From the NCBI RefSeq assembly GCF_000429065.1, contig NZ_AUBD01000001.1, positions 1 through 64,000 on the forward strand: a stretch of DNA of 64,000 bases, given 5' to 3'. Positions 1 to 7,112 of the stretch are shown here, one piece after another. Origin of the DNA: Silanimonas lenta DSM 16282 (lineage in GTDB: Bacteria > Pseudomonadota > Gammaproteobacteria > Xanthomonadales > Xanthomonadaceae). Both the position numbers and the translations under genes were made by a program. A model generated the notes under the pieces. That model was not told where the DNA came from and did no database searches. It saw only the letters and a program-made list of their open reading frames with translations. The stretch's first letter is position 1. The number at the start of each line of letters is the position of its first letter.

Positions 1-321
1 TCGGACAATGGCCCCGAGTTCGTCAGCCATGCCATCCTGAAGTGGCTGCAGCAGGCGGGCATCGAGACCGCGCTGATCGATCCAGGCAAGCCTTGGCAGA
101 ATGGCACCGCCGAGAGCTTGAACGGGAAGTTCCGAGACGAGTGCCTCAGCATGGAATGGTTCCGGAACCGGGTCGAGGCCCGGGCGATCATCGAGACGTG
201 GCGACGCCATTACAACGAGGATCGGCCACACTCGAGCCTCGGCTACCGGACACCCAAGCAGTTCAAGGACGAGTTCCAGAAGCAGCAACCCGCATCAACC
301 CACCGAGCCGTCCTCAACTAA
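1..321 (+). CDS. IS3-family transposase OrfB, C-terminal part
   Basis: Partial at the window edge (106 residues visible). This is the C-terminal half of an rve-type DDE integrase core, which cuts and joins DNA during IS3 transposition. The second catalytic Asp is in SDNGPEF (residue 2 here) and the catalytic Glu in NGTAESLNG (residue 38). The 35-residue spacing is the DD(35)E signature of IS3 OrfB proteins. The downstream RDECL and HYNEDRPHSSLGYRTP stretches are standard OrfB C-terminal motifs. The stop at 319-321 lies 29 bp before the IS terminus. It is normally made as an OrfAB frameshift fusion, but OrfA is outside the window. Confidence 0.92.
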   Translation, partial: SDNGPEFVSHAILKWLQQAGIETALIDPGKPWQNGTAESLNGKFRDECLSMEWFRNRVEARAIIETWRRHYNEDRPHSSLGYRTPKQFKDEFQKQQPASTHRAVLN

Positions 322-350
322 TCGGTGGTCCGAAAAAAGCCGGCAGGTCA
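1..350 (+). mobile_element. Right end of an IS3-family insertion sequence (partial)
   Basis: The window opens inside an IS3-family element. The 3' part of the OrfB transposase is followed by about 29 bp ending in GCCGGCAGGTCA. Its reverse complement begins TGACCTGCCGGC, the TGA-type terminus expected of IS3/IS407-group inverted repeats, so I place the element's end at 350. The left end and the flanking target duplication lie outside the window. The coding sequence that follows has no 5' end, so the insertion appears to have cut into the next gene. Confidence 0.8.
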
Positions 351-358
351 GGCGCGAA

Positions 359-1726
359 GTGTGGCGCGTGTATTCGTCCGGCTTCGAGGACTGGCTGCGG
401 GCGGCGTACTGGCGTGCCAAGGAAATGGGCGTGCCGGAAACGACGATGAAGTCGGCCCTGGCCACGCTCGCTGCTGCCGGCATCAACGATGGCGAGCAGA
501 TCGAGCTTCACGTCCGCGCCGCCCGGTATGGCGATGGCTACCTGATCGATCTGGCCGATGCGCAGTGGCAGGCCATTCACGTCACCCCCCAGGGCTGGCG
601 GGTGGTGAGCGGGTCGCCGGTGTACTTCACCCGCACGCCCTCGATGCGCCCGCTGCCGATGCCGGCGGCCCATGGCGATATCGGGTTGCTCTGGCAGCAC
701 ACCAACATCCCGGCACACAGCCGCGTGATGGTGCTGGCGTGGCTGCTGGACTGCTTTCGCCCCGACACCCCCTTCCCGGTGCTGGAACTGGTGGGCGAAC
801 AAGGCTCGGCCAAGTCCACTACGCAATCCGTGCTGCGCAGCCTGGTTGATCCCAACAAGGTGGGCTTGCGCGGCCGTCCCAAGACGGTGGAGGACATCTT
901 CGTCGCCGCCGCCAACAACTGGCTGGTCAGCTACGAGAACCTCTCCGGCCTGACGCCCGAGCAGCAAGACGCGTTCTGCACCCTGGCCACCGGCGGTGGC
1001 TTTGCCTCGCGCCAGCTTTACACCAACGGCGAAGAGCACGTCATGGAAACCAAGCGGCCGGTAGTGTTGAACGGCATCGCCGTGGTCGCCACACGCCCCG
1101 ACTTGATCGACCGAGTGATTCACGTCGATCTGCCCACCATCCCAGCGGATGCCCGGCGCGACGATGCCGACACCCACGCGGGCTGGGAACGCGATCAGCC
1201 GAAGGTGTTCGCGGGCTTGCTCGATCTGTTCTCAGCGGCCTTGGCCATTTTGCCGACGGTCAAGCTCACCCAGAAGCAGCGCATGGCTGATTACGAACGG
1301 CTGGGCGAAGCGGTAGCCCGTGCTCTCGGTTTCGAGGCTGGCGAATTCCAGCAGCAATACGCTGATCTCGTGCGCGCGGGCATCGACCGTGCGCTGGAGA
1401 GCAATGCCGTCGCGCAGGCGCTCGACAAGTACCTTGCCGAGCGCGTGCTGCCCATCAACTGGCAAGGCACCGCCGGTCAGCTCTACGAACTGCTCAACAC
1501 CTACAGCACCCCGGACCGGAGCACTTGGCCGCGCTCGCCCAAGGGCCTGTCGGACCAGTTGCGCCGCATCGCCCCAGCCTATCGCGCCAAAGGCATCGAC
1601 ATCACCCACCTCGGCCACAGCCGGGAGGGGGCGCGCTGGCGCATCACCACCCAAAAACAGTACGCCACGCCGCCCGGCGTCTCCCGCACCTCTGTGGGCG
1701 GCATTCGATATGGAGAACACAAATGA
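359..1726 (+). CDS. ATP-binding mobile-element protein, 5' end removed by the IS
   Basis: A 455-residue reading frame that opens immediately after the IS end. Codons continue in frame upstream to 350 without a proper start or ribosome site, so the original N-terminus is probably lost; GTG at 359 is only the first available start. A Walker A-like GEQGSAKST lies near residue 147, and SYENLSGL plus RPVVLNGI resemble the core of DNA-dependent NTPase/primase-helicase proteins of plasmids and integrative elements. The C-terminus looks like a winged helix (LSDQLRRIAPAYRAKGI). Its stop overlaps the next start (ATGA). Exact function is unknown, and it may be inactive because of the truncation. Confidence 0.7.
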   Translation: MWRVYSSGFEDWLRAAYWRAKEMGVPETTMKSALATLAAAGINDGEQIELHVRAARYGDGYLIDLADAQWQAIHVTPQGWRVVSGSPVYFTRTPSMRPLPMPAAHGDIGLLWQHTNIPAHSRVMVLAWLLDCFRPDTPFPVLELVGEQGSAKSTTQSVLRSLVDPNKVGLRGRPKTVEDIFVAAANNWLVSYENLSGLTPEQQDAFCTLATGGGFASRQLYTNGEEHVMETKRPVVLNGIAVVATRPDLIDRVIHVDLPTIPADARRDDADTHAGWERDQPKVFAGLLDLFSAALAILPTVKLTQKQRMADYERLGEAVARALGFEAGEFQQQYADLVRAGIDRALESNAVAQALDKYLAERVLPINWQGTAGQLYELLNTYSTPDRSTWPRSPKGLSDQLRRIAPAYRAKGIDITHLGHSREGARWRITTQKQYATPPGVSRTSVGGIRYGEHK

Positions 1727-2622
1727 AGATGAACCCTTTCACCAAGAAAGCCGCAACAGCGGTCAGCCCGAGATCCGCCGAGGGCGCATCACCCCTGAAT
1801 GAAATCGGGGACGTCAGCGCTGTGGCGCAGATGTTTGAGCGCCTGCGCCAGCAGAACGCCCAATACGACCAGGCCATTGCCGCATTGATCGCGGCCAACC
1901 GTATCAGCAACGGCTGGGACAAACCTGCCGAGCCGGAGATGACGCTGACCATCCAGCGCGAAGTGCTGCTGGCCTTGGGTGATACCGAAGCACTGGCCAA
2001 GTTCGATCAGGAACACCAGCAGGCATTGGCACAGGAACACGCCGCCCGCGTGAAAGCCACGCAGCAGGTGCTGGAGGCGCCCACCCGCGTCAAGGCACTG
2101 GAGCAGTACCTCAACGATCTGGCTGGGCAGATGGTGGCCGGGGTAGATGAGTCCCTCATCGATCAGGAAATCCGCCGCATCTTCCAGCCCAGCGCACAGC
2201 GGATGCTGGAGGCCGCCAAGATCTTCGTGCAGGCCTGGCGCGAGATGCAAAGCGTGGAGGCAGTGCTGTTGCAGCGCGTGCGTCTGACGCACACCCGCGT
2301 GACGGGCGACACCTGCACTCACTTCGACCACGAGCTGATCGGACCAACGCGCGCTGGCGAGCTGCTGCCAACTTTGATCGCGGGTATCCCGTATGAAGAG
2401 CTGCGTGACCTGAACGACCAGTTCACCCGCACCGACAACGAACTGGTCGAGGCGCTGGACACCGCCCTGCGCAGTGCAGGATTCGACGGCTGGGGGCTGA
2501 AGGTCTATCACCCGAGGGCCAAAGGTGATGAGCGCCGTATCTACGCGCCCGATCCCAATCCGCCGAAGAAGCATCTCGGTCATGGCACGGGCCTGTCGAC
2601 CGTCGTGCGCGTGGACGTGTGA
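1723..2622 (+). CDS. Hypothetical mobile-element protein
   Basis: Predicted 299 residues, starting at an ATG that overlaps the preceding stop (ATGA), so it is translationally coupled to the ATPase. I do not recognise a domain. The protein is hydrophilic and rich in Glu, Gln and Ala, with long helical or coiled-coil-like stretches (about residues 30-190), and has no signal peptide or membrane segment. The C-terminus (WGLKVYHPRAKGDERRIYAP) is more globular. Coupling to a truncated ATPase suggests both belonged to one replication or maintenance module of an integrative element. That is an inference from position only. Confidence 0.75.
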   Translation: MKMNPFTKKAATAVSPRSAEGASPLNEIGDVSAVAQMFERLRQQNAQYDQAIAALIAANRISNGWDKPAEPEMTLTIQREVLLALGDTEALAKFDQEHQQALAQEHAARVKATQQVLEAPTRVKALEQYLNDLAGQMVAGVDESLIDQEIRRIFQPSAQRMLEAAKIFVQAWREMQSVEAVLLQRVRLTHTRVTGDTCTHFDHELIGPTRAGELLPTLIAGIPYEELRDLNDQFTRTDNELVEALDTALRSAGFDGWGLKVYHPRAKGDERRIYAPDPNPPKKHLGHGTGLSTVVRVDV

Positions 2623-3149
2623 GGGCGGCTGCTATGGACATCCAGCCATCGCGCCGGCACCAACCTGATCGTTTCGGGCCGCTGTCGCCGCGTATCGCCT
2701 CCGGGCCAGAGGGGCTGGAGCACCAGCCCATCCTGCAGCGGGTATTGCCACCGGCAGCGCATGCCGCCATCGCGCGTGATGACGGCATCGGTGTATTGCC
2801 TTCTGTGCCGCAAACCGCATGGGGCGAGTCCCCATTCACCGTACCCGGCAAGGGGGCGACAAGTATCGTGCGCAGACCACGCTGCGCCCGGATCAAGCTG
2901 CCGTGGTGGTGGCGTTGGTTGTGTGCAGCCGCGCGTATTGAACGCCGCCTCTGGCATTGGTGGCAGCGCCATTTCCAGCGCCCGTCGCGTTGGCGTCGCC
3001 GCCGGTGAAATGGGTCCTTCCCTCACAAGAACCGATACGGGGGGCGCAGCCGCGCTACCCCGCTACCGACAGACCCCGAAACGGGGTTACCAGTTACCAC
3101 CCCGGTTACCACCTGGCGATGCGCCGGGTTACCACTCAAGGAGTCTTTG
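2623..3149 (+). other. Unresolved 527-bp region between element genes
   Basis: No gene can be called with confidence here. A GTG that overlaps the previous stop opens a 129-codon frame to 3008 with an Arg/Trp-rich end (WWWRWL, WRRRR), which looks more like a GC-rich open frame than a protein. A competing frame from 2761 contains YCLLCRKPH, and a third ends in a plausible stretch (RAQTTLRPDQAAVVVALVVC) near 2941. The region may hold a decayed gene with frameshifts. Its 3' part carries the GGTTACC repeats described separately, followed by AAGGAG at 3138-3143, which serves the gene at 3150. Confidence 0.5.
3085..3133 (+). repeat. Four GGTTACC heptamer repeats upstream of 3150
   Basis: GGTTACC occurs at 3085-3091, 3104-3110 and 3127-3133, with AGTTACC at 3092-3098. 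Three of the four are followed by AC, giving a consensus GGTTACCAC. They lie 17-65 bp before the ATG at 3150, where operators are expected. The same heptamer family recurs at 50.9 and 53.7 kb. Confidence 0.75.
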
Positions 3150-3593
3150 ATGAACCACACGATAGAACCCCAAGCCCGCAACCGCGCCAGCCAGTTGCCT
3201 GTTGAACGACTGCAGCACTACGACCCGGAAGTCCACCAGCGCGTGCAGCAGTGGTTTGCCAGCGGCCAGCCGCTGGTCTGGATTCCCATCCTCAGCCAGC
3301 AGAACTTCCCAGACGTCCCGCCGCAGGTCTTGCGGTTTGCCGACCGATTCCAGGCGGCGATGCGCTGGCCCATCCAACGCCCGGAGGACTTGCTCGATTT
3401 GCCTGATGGCATCACCGGGTGGCTGCTGCCTGCCGATGCTGAAGATACTGACGTGGCCTGCGGCGTTTGGAACGGAGAGATCTACATCCTGGGCATCAAG
3501 GACCGGCGCACCGGCCGGCCGCAGACGCTGCTGGGCGAGCGTATCGATGTGGCGACAGGTCAGGTCGATGACGTTGACCAGAGCGCGGTTTGA
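3150..3593 (+). CDS. Hypothetical protein of the DUF2924/recombinase cluster
   Basis: Predicted 147 residues. The ATG at 3150 is preceded by AAGGAG at 3138-3143, a better start than the TTG three bases earlier. The protein is soluble and acidic, with no recognised catalytic motif; the C-terminal half (ACGVWNGEIYILGIKDRRTG, then TLLGERIDVATG) looks like a small beta-rich domain. It sits just upstream of a DUF2924 gene and a large serine recombinase, an arrangement I associate with prophages and integrative elements. Function unknown. The GGTTACC repeats directly upstream suggest repressor control. Confidence 0.75.
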   Translation: MNHTIEPQARNRASQLPVERLQHYDPEVHQRVQQWFASGQPLVWIPILSQQNFPDVPPQVLRFADRFQAAMRWPIQRPEDLLDLPDGITGWLLPADAEDTDVACGVWNGEIYILGIKDRRTGRPQTLLGERIDVATGQVDDVDQSAV

Positions 3594-3623
3594 CTTGGCT
3601 TCTGGTCGCCACAGCGCGTTCAT
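3594..3623 (+). promoter_or_regulatory. Shared upstream element, copy 1
   Basis: CTTGGCTTC at 3594-3602, then 8 bp, then ACAGCGCGTTCAT at 3611-3623, ending 31 bp before the ATG of the DUF2924 gene. The same bipartite sequence with the same 8-bp spacing precedes genes at 47119 and 47479. It is likely a promoter or activator site used by genes on this strand; the protein that reads it is unknown. Confidence 0.65.
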
Positions 3624-3654
3624 GGACCTGTCTCAACCACAGGAGAAGTTCGAA

Positions 3655-4116
3655 ATGACTGGCTCCCCCAACGGCAGCATCTCGGCGCAGTTGGCGGCAC
3701 TGCCCTCCCTGCCAATGTCCGACCTCTGGGCGCTGTGGGATCAGTACTTTCCCCGGCGGCCCAGTCATCCCAATCGCCAATACGTGGAGTCGCGTCTGGC
3801 CTACCGCATCCAGGAGAAGGCATACGGCGCGCTGCCGACCAACATCCGCAAGATGCTGGTCGAGGCCGGTGCCAAGCATTCCAAGATCAAGTCGGCCGCC
3901 GGGCGCAGCGCCCAGACACTGCTCATGCCCGGCACCACGCTGATCAGGGAATGGGATGAGCGCGAGTACCGCGTGACGGTCACGCCCGATGGTCTGTATG
4001 CCCTGGATGGCCAGGTGTTCAAGAGCCTGTCGGCGGCAGCACGCCACATCACCGGCACGCGCTGGAACGGACCGAAGTTCTTCGGTTTGCGTGATCGTAA
4101 GGGGGATGATCAATGA
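3655..4116 (+). CDS. DUF2924 domain protein
   Basis: Predicted 153 residues. The start is set by AGGAGA at 3641-3646; an in-frame ATG at 3622 lacks such a site. The C-terminal half matches the DUF2924 pattern: a TTLIREWDEREYRVTVTPDG strand pair, then GQVFKSLSAAARHITGTRWN and a GPKFFGL end. This small beta-rich domain is common beside serine recombinases in prophages and integrative elements; its biochemical role is unknown, although DNA binding is plausible. Its stop overlaps the recombinase start (ATGA), so the two are co-expressed. Confidence 0.9.
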   Translation: MTGSPNGSISAQLAALPSLPMSDLWALWDQYFPRRPSHPNRQYVESRLAYRIQEKAYGALPTNIRKMLVEAGAKHSKIKSAAGRSAQTLLMPGTTLIREWDEREYRVTVTPDGLYALDGQVFKSLSAAARHITGTRWNGPKFFGLRDRKGDDQ

Positions 4117-5453
4117 GTGCGCCGCTGCTGGCGCCGCCGAAGCGCTGCGCGGTGTACTGCCGCGTCTCCAGCGACGAGCGCTTGGACCAGTCGTTCAACT
4201 CCATCGACGCCCAGAAAGAAGCCGGGCACGCTTTCATCAAGAGCCAGAGCCACGAGGGCTGGATCGCCGTGGCCGACGACTACGATGATCCCGGCTACTC
4301 CGGCGGCAACATGGACCGGCCCGCCCTGCGCCGCCTGATGGCCGACATCGAGGCCGGCAAGATCGACATCGTGGTGGTCTACAAGATCGACCGCCTGTCG
4401 CGCTCGTTGGCCGATTTCGCGCGGATGGTCGATGTGTTCGACCGCCACCGTGTCAGCTTCAGCGCCGTCACGCAGCAGATCAACTCGGCCACCTCGATGG
4501 GCAGGTTGATACTCAACGTCCTGCTGTCCTTTGCGCAGTTCGAACGGGAAGTGACCGGCGAGCGCATCCGCGACAAGATCGCCGCCAGCAAGCGCAAGGG
4601 CATGTGGATGGGCGGGCCGGTGCCGCTCGGCTACGACGTTCGGGATCGTCTGCTGGTGATCAATGAGGTAGAGGCCAAGCTGGTACGCCGGATCTTCGAC
4701 GATTTCGTGACCATGCGGTCAGCCACGCTGATGGCCAAGGCCTACGGTGCAGAAGGCGTGGTCACCAAGGGGGGCAAGCCCTTCACCAAGCAGACGATCT
4801 ACAAGATGCTGAACAACCGGATGTACCTGGGCGAGATCGTCCACAAGGGGCAGAGTTTCCCTGGCCAGCATCAGGCCATCGTGACGCAGGCGCAGTGGGA
4901 TGCCGTGCACGCACTGATCGCCACCGATGGCATCGAACGGCGGCGCGAGACCAACGACCGCCAGCGTGAGCCAGCGTTGTTGCGTGGCCTGCTGTTTACG
5001 CCCGATGGTGAACGGCTGGTGCCCAGCTACACCAGGAAGAAGGGCAAGACCTACCGCTACTACACGCCGATCAGACACCGGCGCTTTGGCGCGTGGGCCA
5101 GCAGCCACGGACCGTTGCCAGCGGCACCCATCGAGGAATTGGTGACGCAGCAAATCGTGGCGGCGCTCTCGGCCCCGCACATCGTGCAATCGGTGTGGGA
5201 TCGGATTCGGACAGCCCGCCCAGACTTGTCGGAGCCTGAGGTCGTGCTTCCGATGCGAAATCTGGCGGGCCTGTGGCAACAGCTGTTCCCCGCCGAACAG
5301 TGTCGACTGGCGCAGTTGCTGATCGAGCGCGTGGTGATTGCCGACGGTGGGCTGGAAATCATCTGGCGCGATCAGGGCTGGCAGGAACTGGCCGGGGAAC
5401 TGCTGCCCGGCACCATCGGCGCGGAACTGCAGGAGATGGAGGAAACCGTATGA
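4113..5453 (+). CDS. Large serine recombinase (resolvase/invertase superfamily)
   Basis: Predicted 446 residues, expected to catalyse site-specific recombination through a 5'-phosphoserine DNA intermediate. The N-terminal catalytic domain (about 10-150) has the nucleophile in YCRVSS (Ser19), the VVVYKIDRLSRSLADF block with the active-site arginines, and the SFAQFEREVTGERIRDKI helix. A Recombinase (PF07508-like) domain follows (GYDVRDRLLVIN... to NNRMYLGEIVHKG), then a beta-rich end without the usual four zinc-ribbon cysteines. It could be the integrase of the element carrying this cluster, possibly of the prophage to the right. No attachment site could be identified. Coupled to its neighbours by ATGA overlaps on both sides. 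Confidence 0.93.
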   Translation: MSAPLLAPPKRCAVYCRVSSDERLDQSFNSIDAQKEAGHAFIKSQSHEGWIAVADDYDDPGYSGGNMDRPALRRLMADIEAGKIDIVVVYKIDRLSRSLADFARMVDVFDRHRVSFSAVTQQINSATSMGRLILNVLLSFAQFEREVTGERIRDKIAASKRKGMWMGGPVPLGYDVRDRLLVINEVEAKLVRRIFDDFVTMRSATLMAKAYGAEGVVTKGGKPFTKQTIYKMLNNRMYLGEIVHKGQSFPGQHQAIVTQAQWDAVHALIATDGIERRRETNDRQREPALLRGLLFTPDGERLVPSYTRKKGKTYRYYTPIRHRRFGAWASSHGPLPAAPIEELVTQQIVAALSAPHIVQSVWDRIRTARPDLSEPEVVLPMRNLAGLWQQLFPAEQCRLAQLLIERVVIADGGLEIIWRDQGWQELAGELLPGTIGAELQEMEETV

Positions 5454-5902
5454 AGCCCAAAGTGCAGGCTTTGGGCGGACCCGTTGCGCGCGAGCGCCGG
5501 GACGGCGGCCAGGTCAAGCTGTCCACCTTCATCCCGCTGAAGATCAGGAAGCGCGGCGCCAGCAAGGTGGTGCTGCGCCCGGATGGCCAGGTCGAGTCGC
5601 CGGGCAAGGTCGCCAGCCAGATCGACCAACCCTTGCTGGTGGCACTGACGCGGGCCTTCTACTGGCAGCAACTGCTCGACGACGGCGTGGTCGCCAGCGG
5701 CAGCGAGATCGCCCGACGTGAAGGCCTGCATCATTCGACGGTCAACGAACTGCTGCGTCTGACGCTACTGCAGCCCGCCATCATCCAGGCCATCCTGGCA
5801 GGCAAGCAGCCGCGCTGCATGAGCCTGCTGTGGTTCCAGCGCAATCCGCTGCCAACCGACTGGGTGGCGCAGCGGGAGGTGCTCGCGAGGTTCGATGCGT
5901 GA
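5450..5902 (+). CDS. Small HTH-like protein coupled to the recombinase
   Basis: Predicted 150 residues, with its ATG overlapping the recombinase stop. The N-terminal half is basic and beta-rich (FIPLKIRKRGASKVVLRPDG). The C-terminal half has a helix-turn-helix-like segment (SGSEIARREGLHHSTVNELL) followed by LLQPAIIQAILAGKQPRCMS. This suggests DNA binding, perhaps a directionality or accessory factor for the recombinase. That role is inferred only from the motif and the tight coupling. Confidence 0.75.
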   Translation: MKPKVQALGGPVARERRDGGQVKLSTFIPLKIRKRGASKVVLRPDGQVESPGKVASQIDQPLLVALTRAFYWQQLLDDGVVASGSEIARREGLHHSTVNELLRLTLLQPAIIQAILAGKQPRCMSLLWFQRNPLPTDWVAQREVLARFDA

Positions 5903-5911
5903 GGGTGTGAC

Positions 5912-6415
5912 TCAACGAACCCAGCGACGGGCGTCCTTCAAGAGCAGTAGCAACTGCTGCTCGCGCAGCGGCGAGGCGATGAACCCAAATCGGGTGTAGA
6001 ACCTGGTCGCGTCTTCATCAATCGGATGGGTCAGCATGGCCCGCACACCGGCCTGCTCGGCGATCACCAGCGTGCGGCGGATCGCATCCTGAAGCATCCC
6101 GATGCCGATCCCGCGGCCCTGGTGCTCGCGTGACACGGCGAGCCGGGCCAAGATCACCACCGGCACCGGGTACTGTCCCATGCCCTTGCGGATACGCTCC
6201 GGCGCTTCCAGCGTGTCGACCTGGCCTACGGTCAGGCTGAAGTAGCCTGCGACGCGGTCGTCACCATCGGCGGCCACGACGAAGGTCTTGGCCGAGCCAC
6301 TGCCCTGCGCCTGGCGGGCGTGGCGCAGCAGCCAATCGTTCAGCGCAGGCTTGCCGCAGTCGAAGCCTTCCAGCCGATGCTGTGCGGCCAGAGGCGCCGG
6401 TGCCCGCAGCGTCAC
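5912..6415 (-). CDS. GNAT acetyltransferase toxin (TacT-like)
   Basis: Predicted 167 residues from a GTG that overlaps the antitoxin stop (GTGA), although the frame stays open further upstream. GNAT toxins of this class acetylate the amino group of aminoacyl-tRNAs and block translation. The acetyl-CoA binding motif is VSREHQGRGIGIGMLQDAI (R/QxxGxG/A), preceded by the ILARLAV strand and followed by the FYTRFGF motif near the C-terminus, typical of TacT/AtaT proteins. The FDCGKPALNDWL stretch near the N-terminus is also characteristic of TacT-like toxins. It is co-transcribed with the upstream DUF1778 antitoxin. Confidence 0.9.
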   Translation of the reverse strand: MTLRAPAPLAAQHRLEGFDCGKPALNDWLLRHARQAQGSGSAKTFVVAADGDDRVAGYFSLTVGQVDTLEAPERIRKGMGQYPVPVVILARLAVSREHQGRGIGIGMLQDAIRRTLVIAEQAGVRAMLTHPIDEDATRFYTRFGFIASPLREQQLLLLLKDARRWVR

Positions 6416-6705
6416 TTGGCGTCCCAAGGGGCCTTGCGGGCGAACAGGTCGGCCAAGCCGTCGTTGGCCTGCTCGGAGCGCTCGAGCAACTCCATCAGGG
6501 CCTGGTACTGGCTGCCCGAGACCATGAACAATCGTTGGTCCAGCAGGGTCTGCTCGGCGGCCAGGCAGGCGCTGTCGAGGATGAAGTCGGTCAGCGACTT
6601 GTGGGCCACCTCGGCGGCACGGCGCAGCACGGCCTCCTGTTCGGGCGTGGCGCGCAGCCCCAGGCGGGCAGTACGGGCAGCAGGCGAGGATGCGATGGCG
6701 GTCAT
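6412..6705 (-). CDS. DUF1778 antitoxin (TacA-like)
   Basis: Predicted 97 residues. DUF1778 proteins carry an N-terminal ribbon-helix-helix DNA-binding fold and a flexible C-terminus that wraps the GNAT toxin. Visible here: RLGLRATPEQEAVLRRAAEVAHKSLTDFIL (ribbon then two helices, about 14-43), and a C-terminal toxin-binding tail ending FARKAPWDAK. It lies directly upstream of the toxin with overlapping stop and start. The TA pair is expected to repress its own promoter, which would lie at about 6706-6760 where the DNA becomes AT-richer (TTAGTACAA). Confidence 0.9.
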   Translation of the reverse strand: MTAIASSPAARTARLGLRATPEQEAVLRRAAEVAHKSLTDFILDSACLAAEQTLLDQRLFMVSGSQYQALMELLERSEQANDGLADLFARKAPWDAK

Positions 6706-7112
6706 GGCGGCGCCTTTCTTGTTCGATCAATGGACGCCATGTTAGTACAACCGACGCACGCGGTCCAGTTCGCTGGGGCGATCGCCGCCCTGGTTGACGA
6801 TGAACCGCCGCGCGTAAGTCGTTGATTTTGATGAATCAGGCGCTGCGGCTACCCGCAAGCCAGCCGGAGAACAGAGACGGCTCTGGCCGAGACAATGGCC
6901 GATTTTGGGTGTTTTGGCTGGCCCCCACCCGCAGGGCGGATGGCCAGAATCCCGCGTGGCGCGGGGCCGGCGTCAAAAGGAAAGGGCCCGGAGACTTTCC
7001 GGGCCCTTGTGTATGGTGGCGGAACACGGAACCGAACCCGCGCTCCATACCCGAGCCAGATAGCAACGCCTTGGCCTTGAGGGCGTGGATTCGACGATTG
7101 GCCGACTGGTCA
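6706..7112. other. Intergenic boundary between TA pair and defence island
   Basis: No credible gene in about 400 bp. The left part is the presumed TA promoter. TAAGTCGTTGAT at 6815-6826 resembles TAAGTCATTGAT at 60608-60619. A strong hairpin at 6982-7008 is annotated separately. At about 7014-7050 the minus strand reads like the 3' end of a tRNA (GGGTTCGGTTCC, then CCGCCACCA), but it does not pair into a T-arm. It may be a decayed attachment-site relic. Confidence 0.5.
6971..7008 (-). terminator. Rho-independent terminator of the sacsin-like gene
   Basis: A perfect 11-bp stem (AAGGGCCCGGA at 6982-6992 paired with TCCGGGCCCTT at 6998-7008) with a 5-base loop. Read leftward, it is followed by TTTCCTTTT at about 6982-6974, which is the orientation needed to end transcription from the gene at 7113-10388. 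Confidence 0.8.

Noticed and set aside
3060-3135. CRISPR-like array of GGTTACC repeats
   Set aside because: Repeat units are 7-9 bp with 0-16 bp gaps. There are no 30-bp spacers and no cas genes. More like operators.
7014-7090. tRNA gene on the minus strand
   Set aside because: The 3' end looks tRNA-like, but the T-arm pairs at only two of five positions and no acceptor, D or anticodon arm can be drawn. Kept only as a possible relic.
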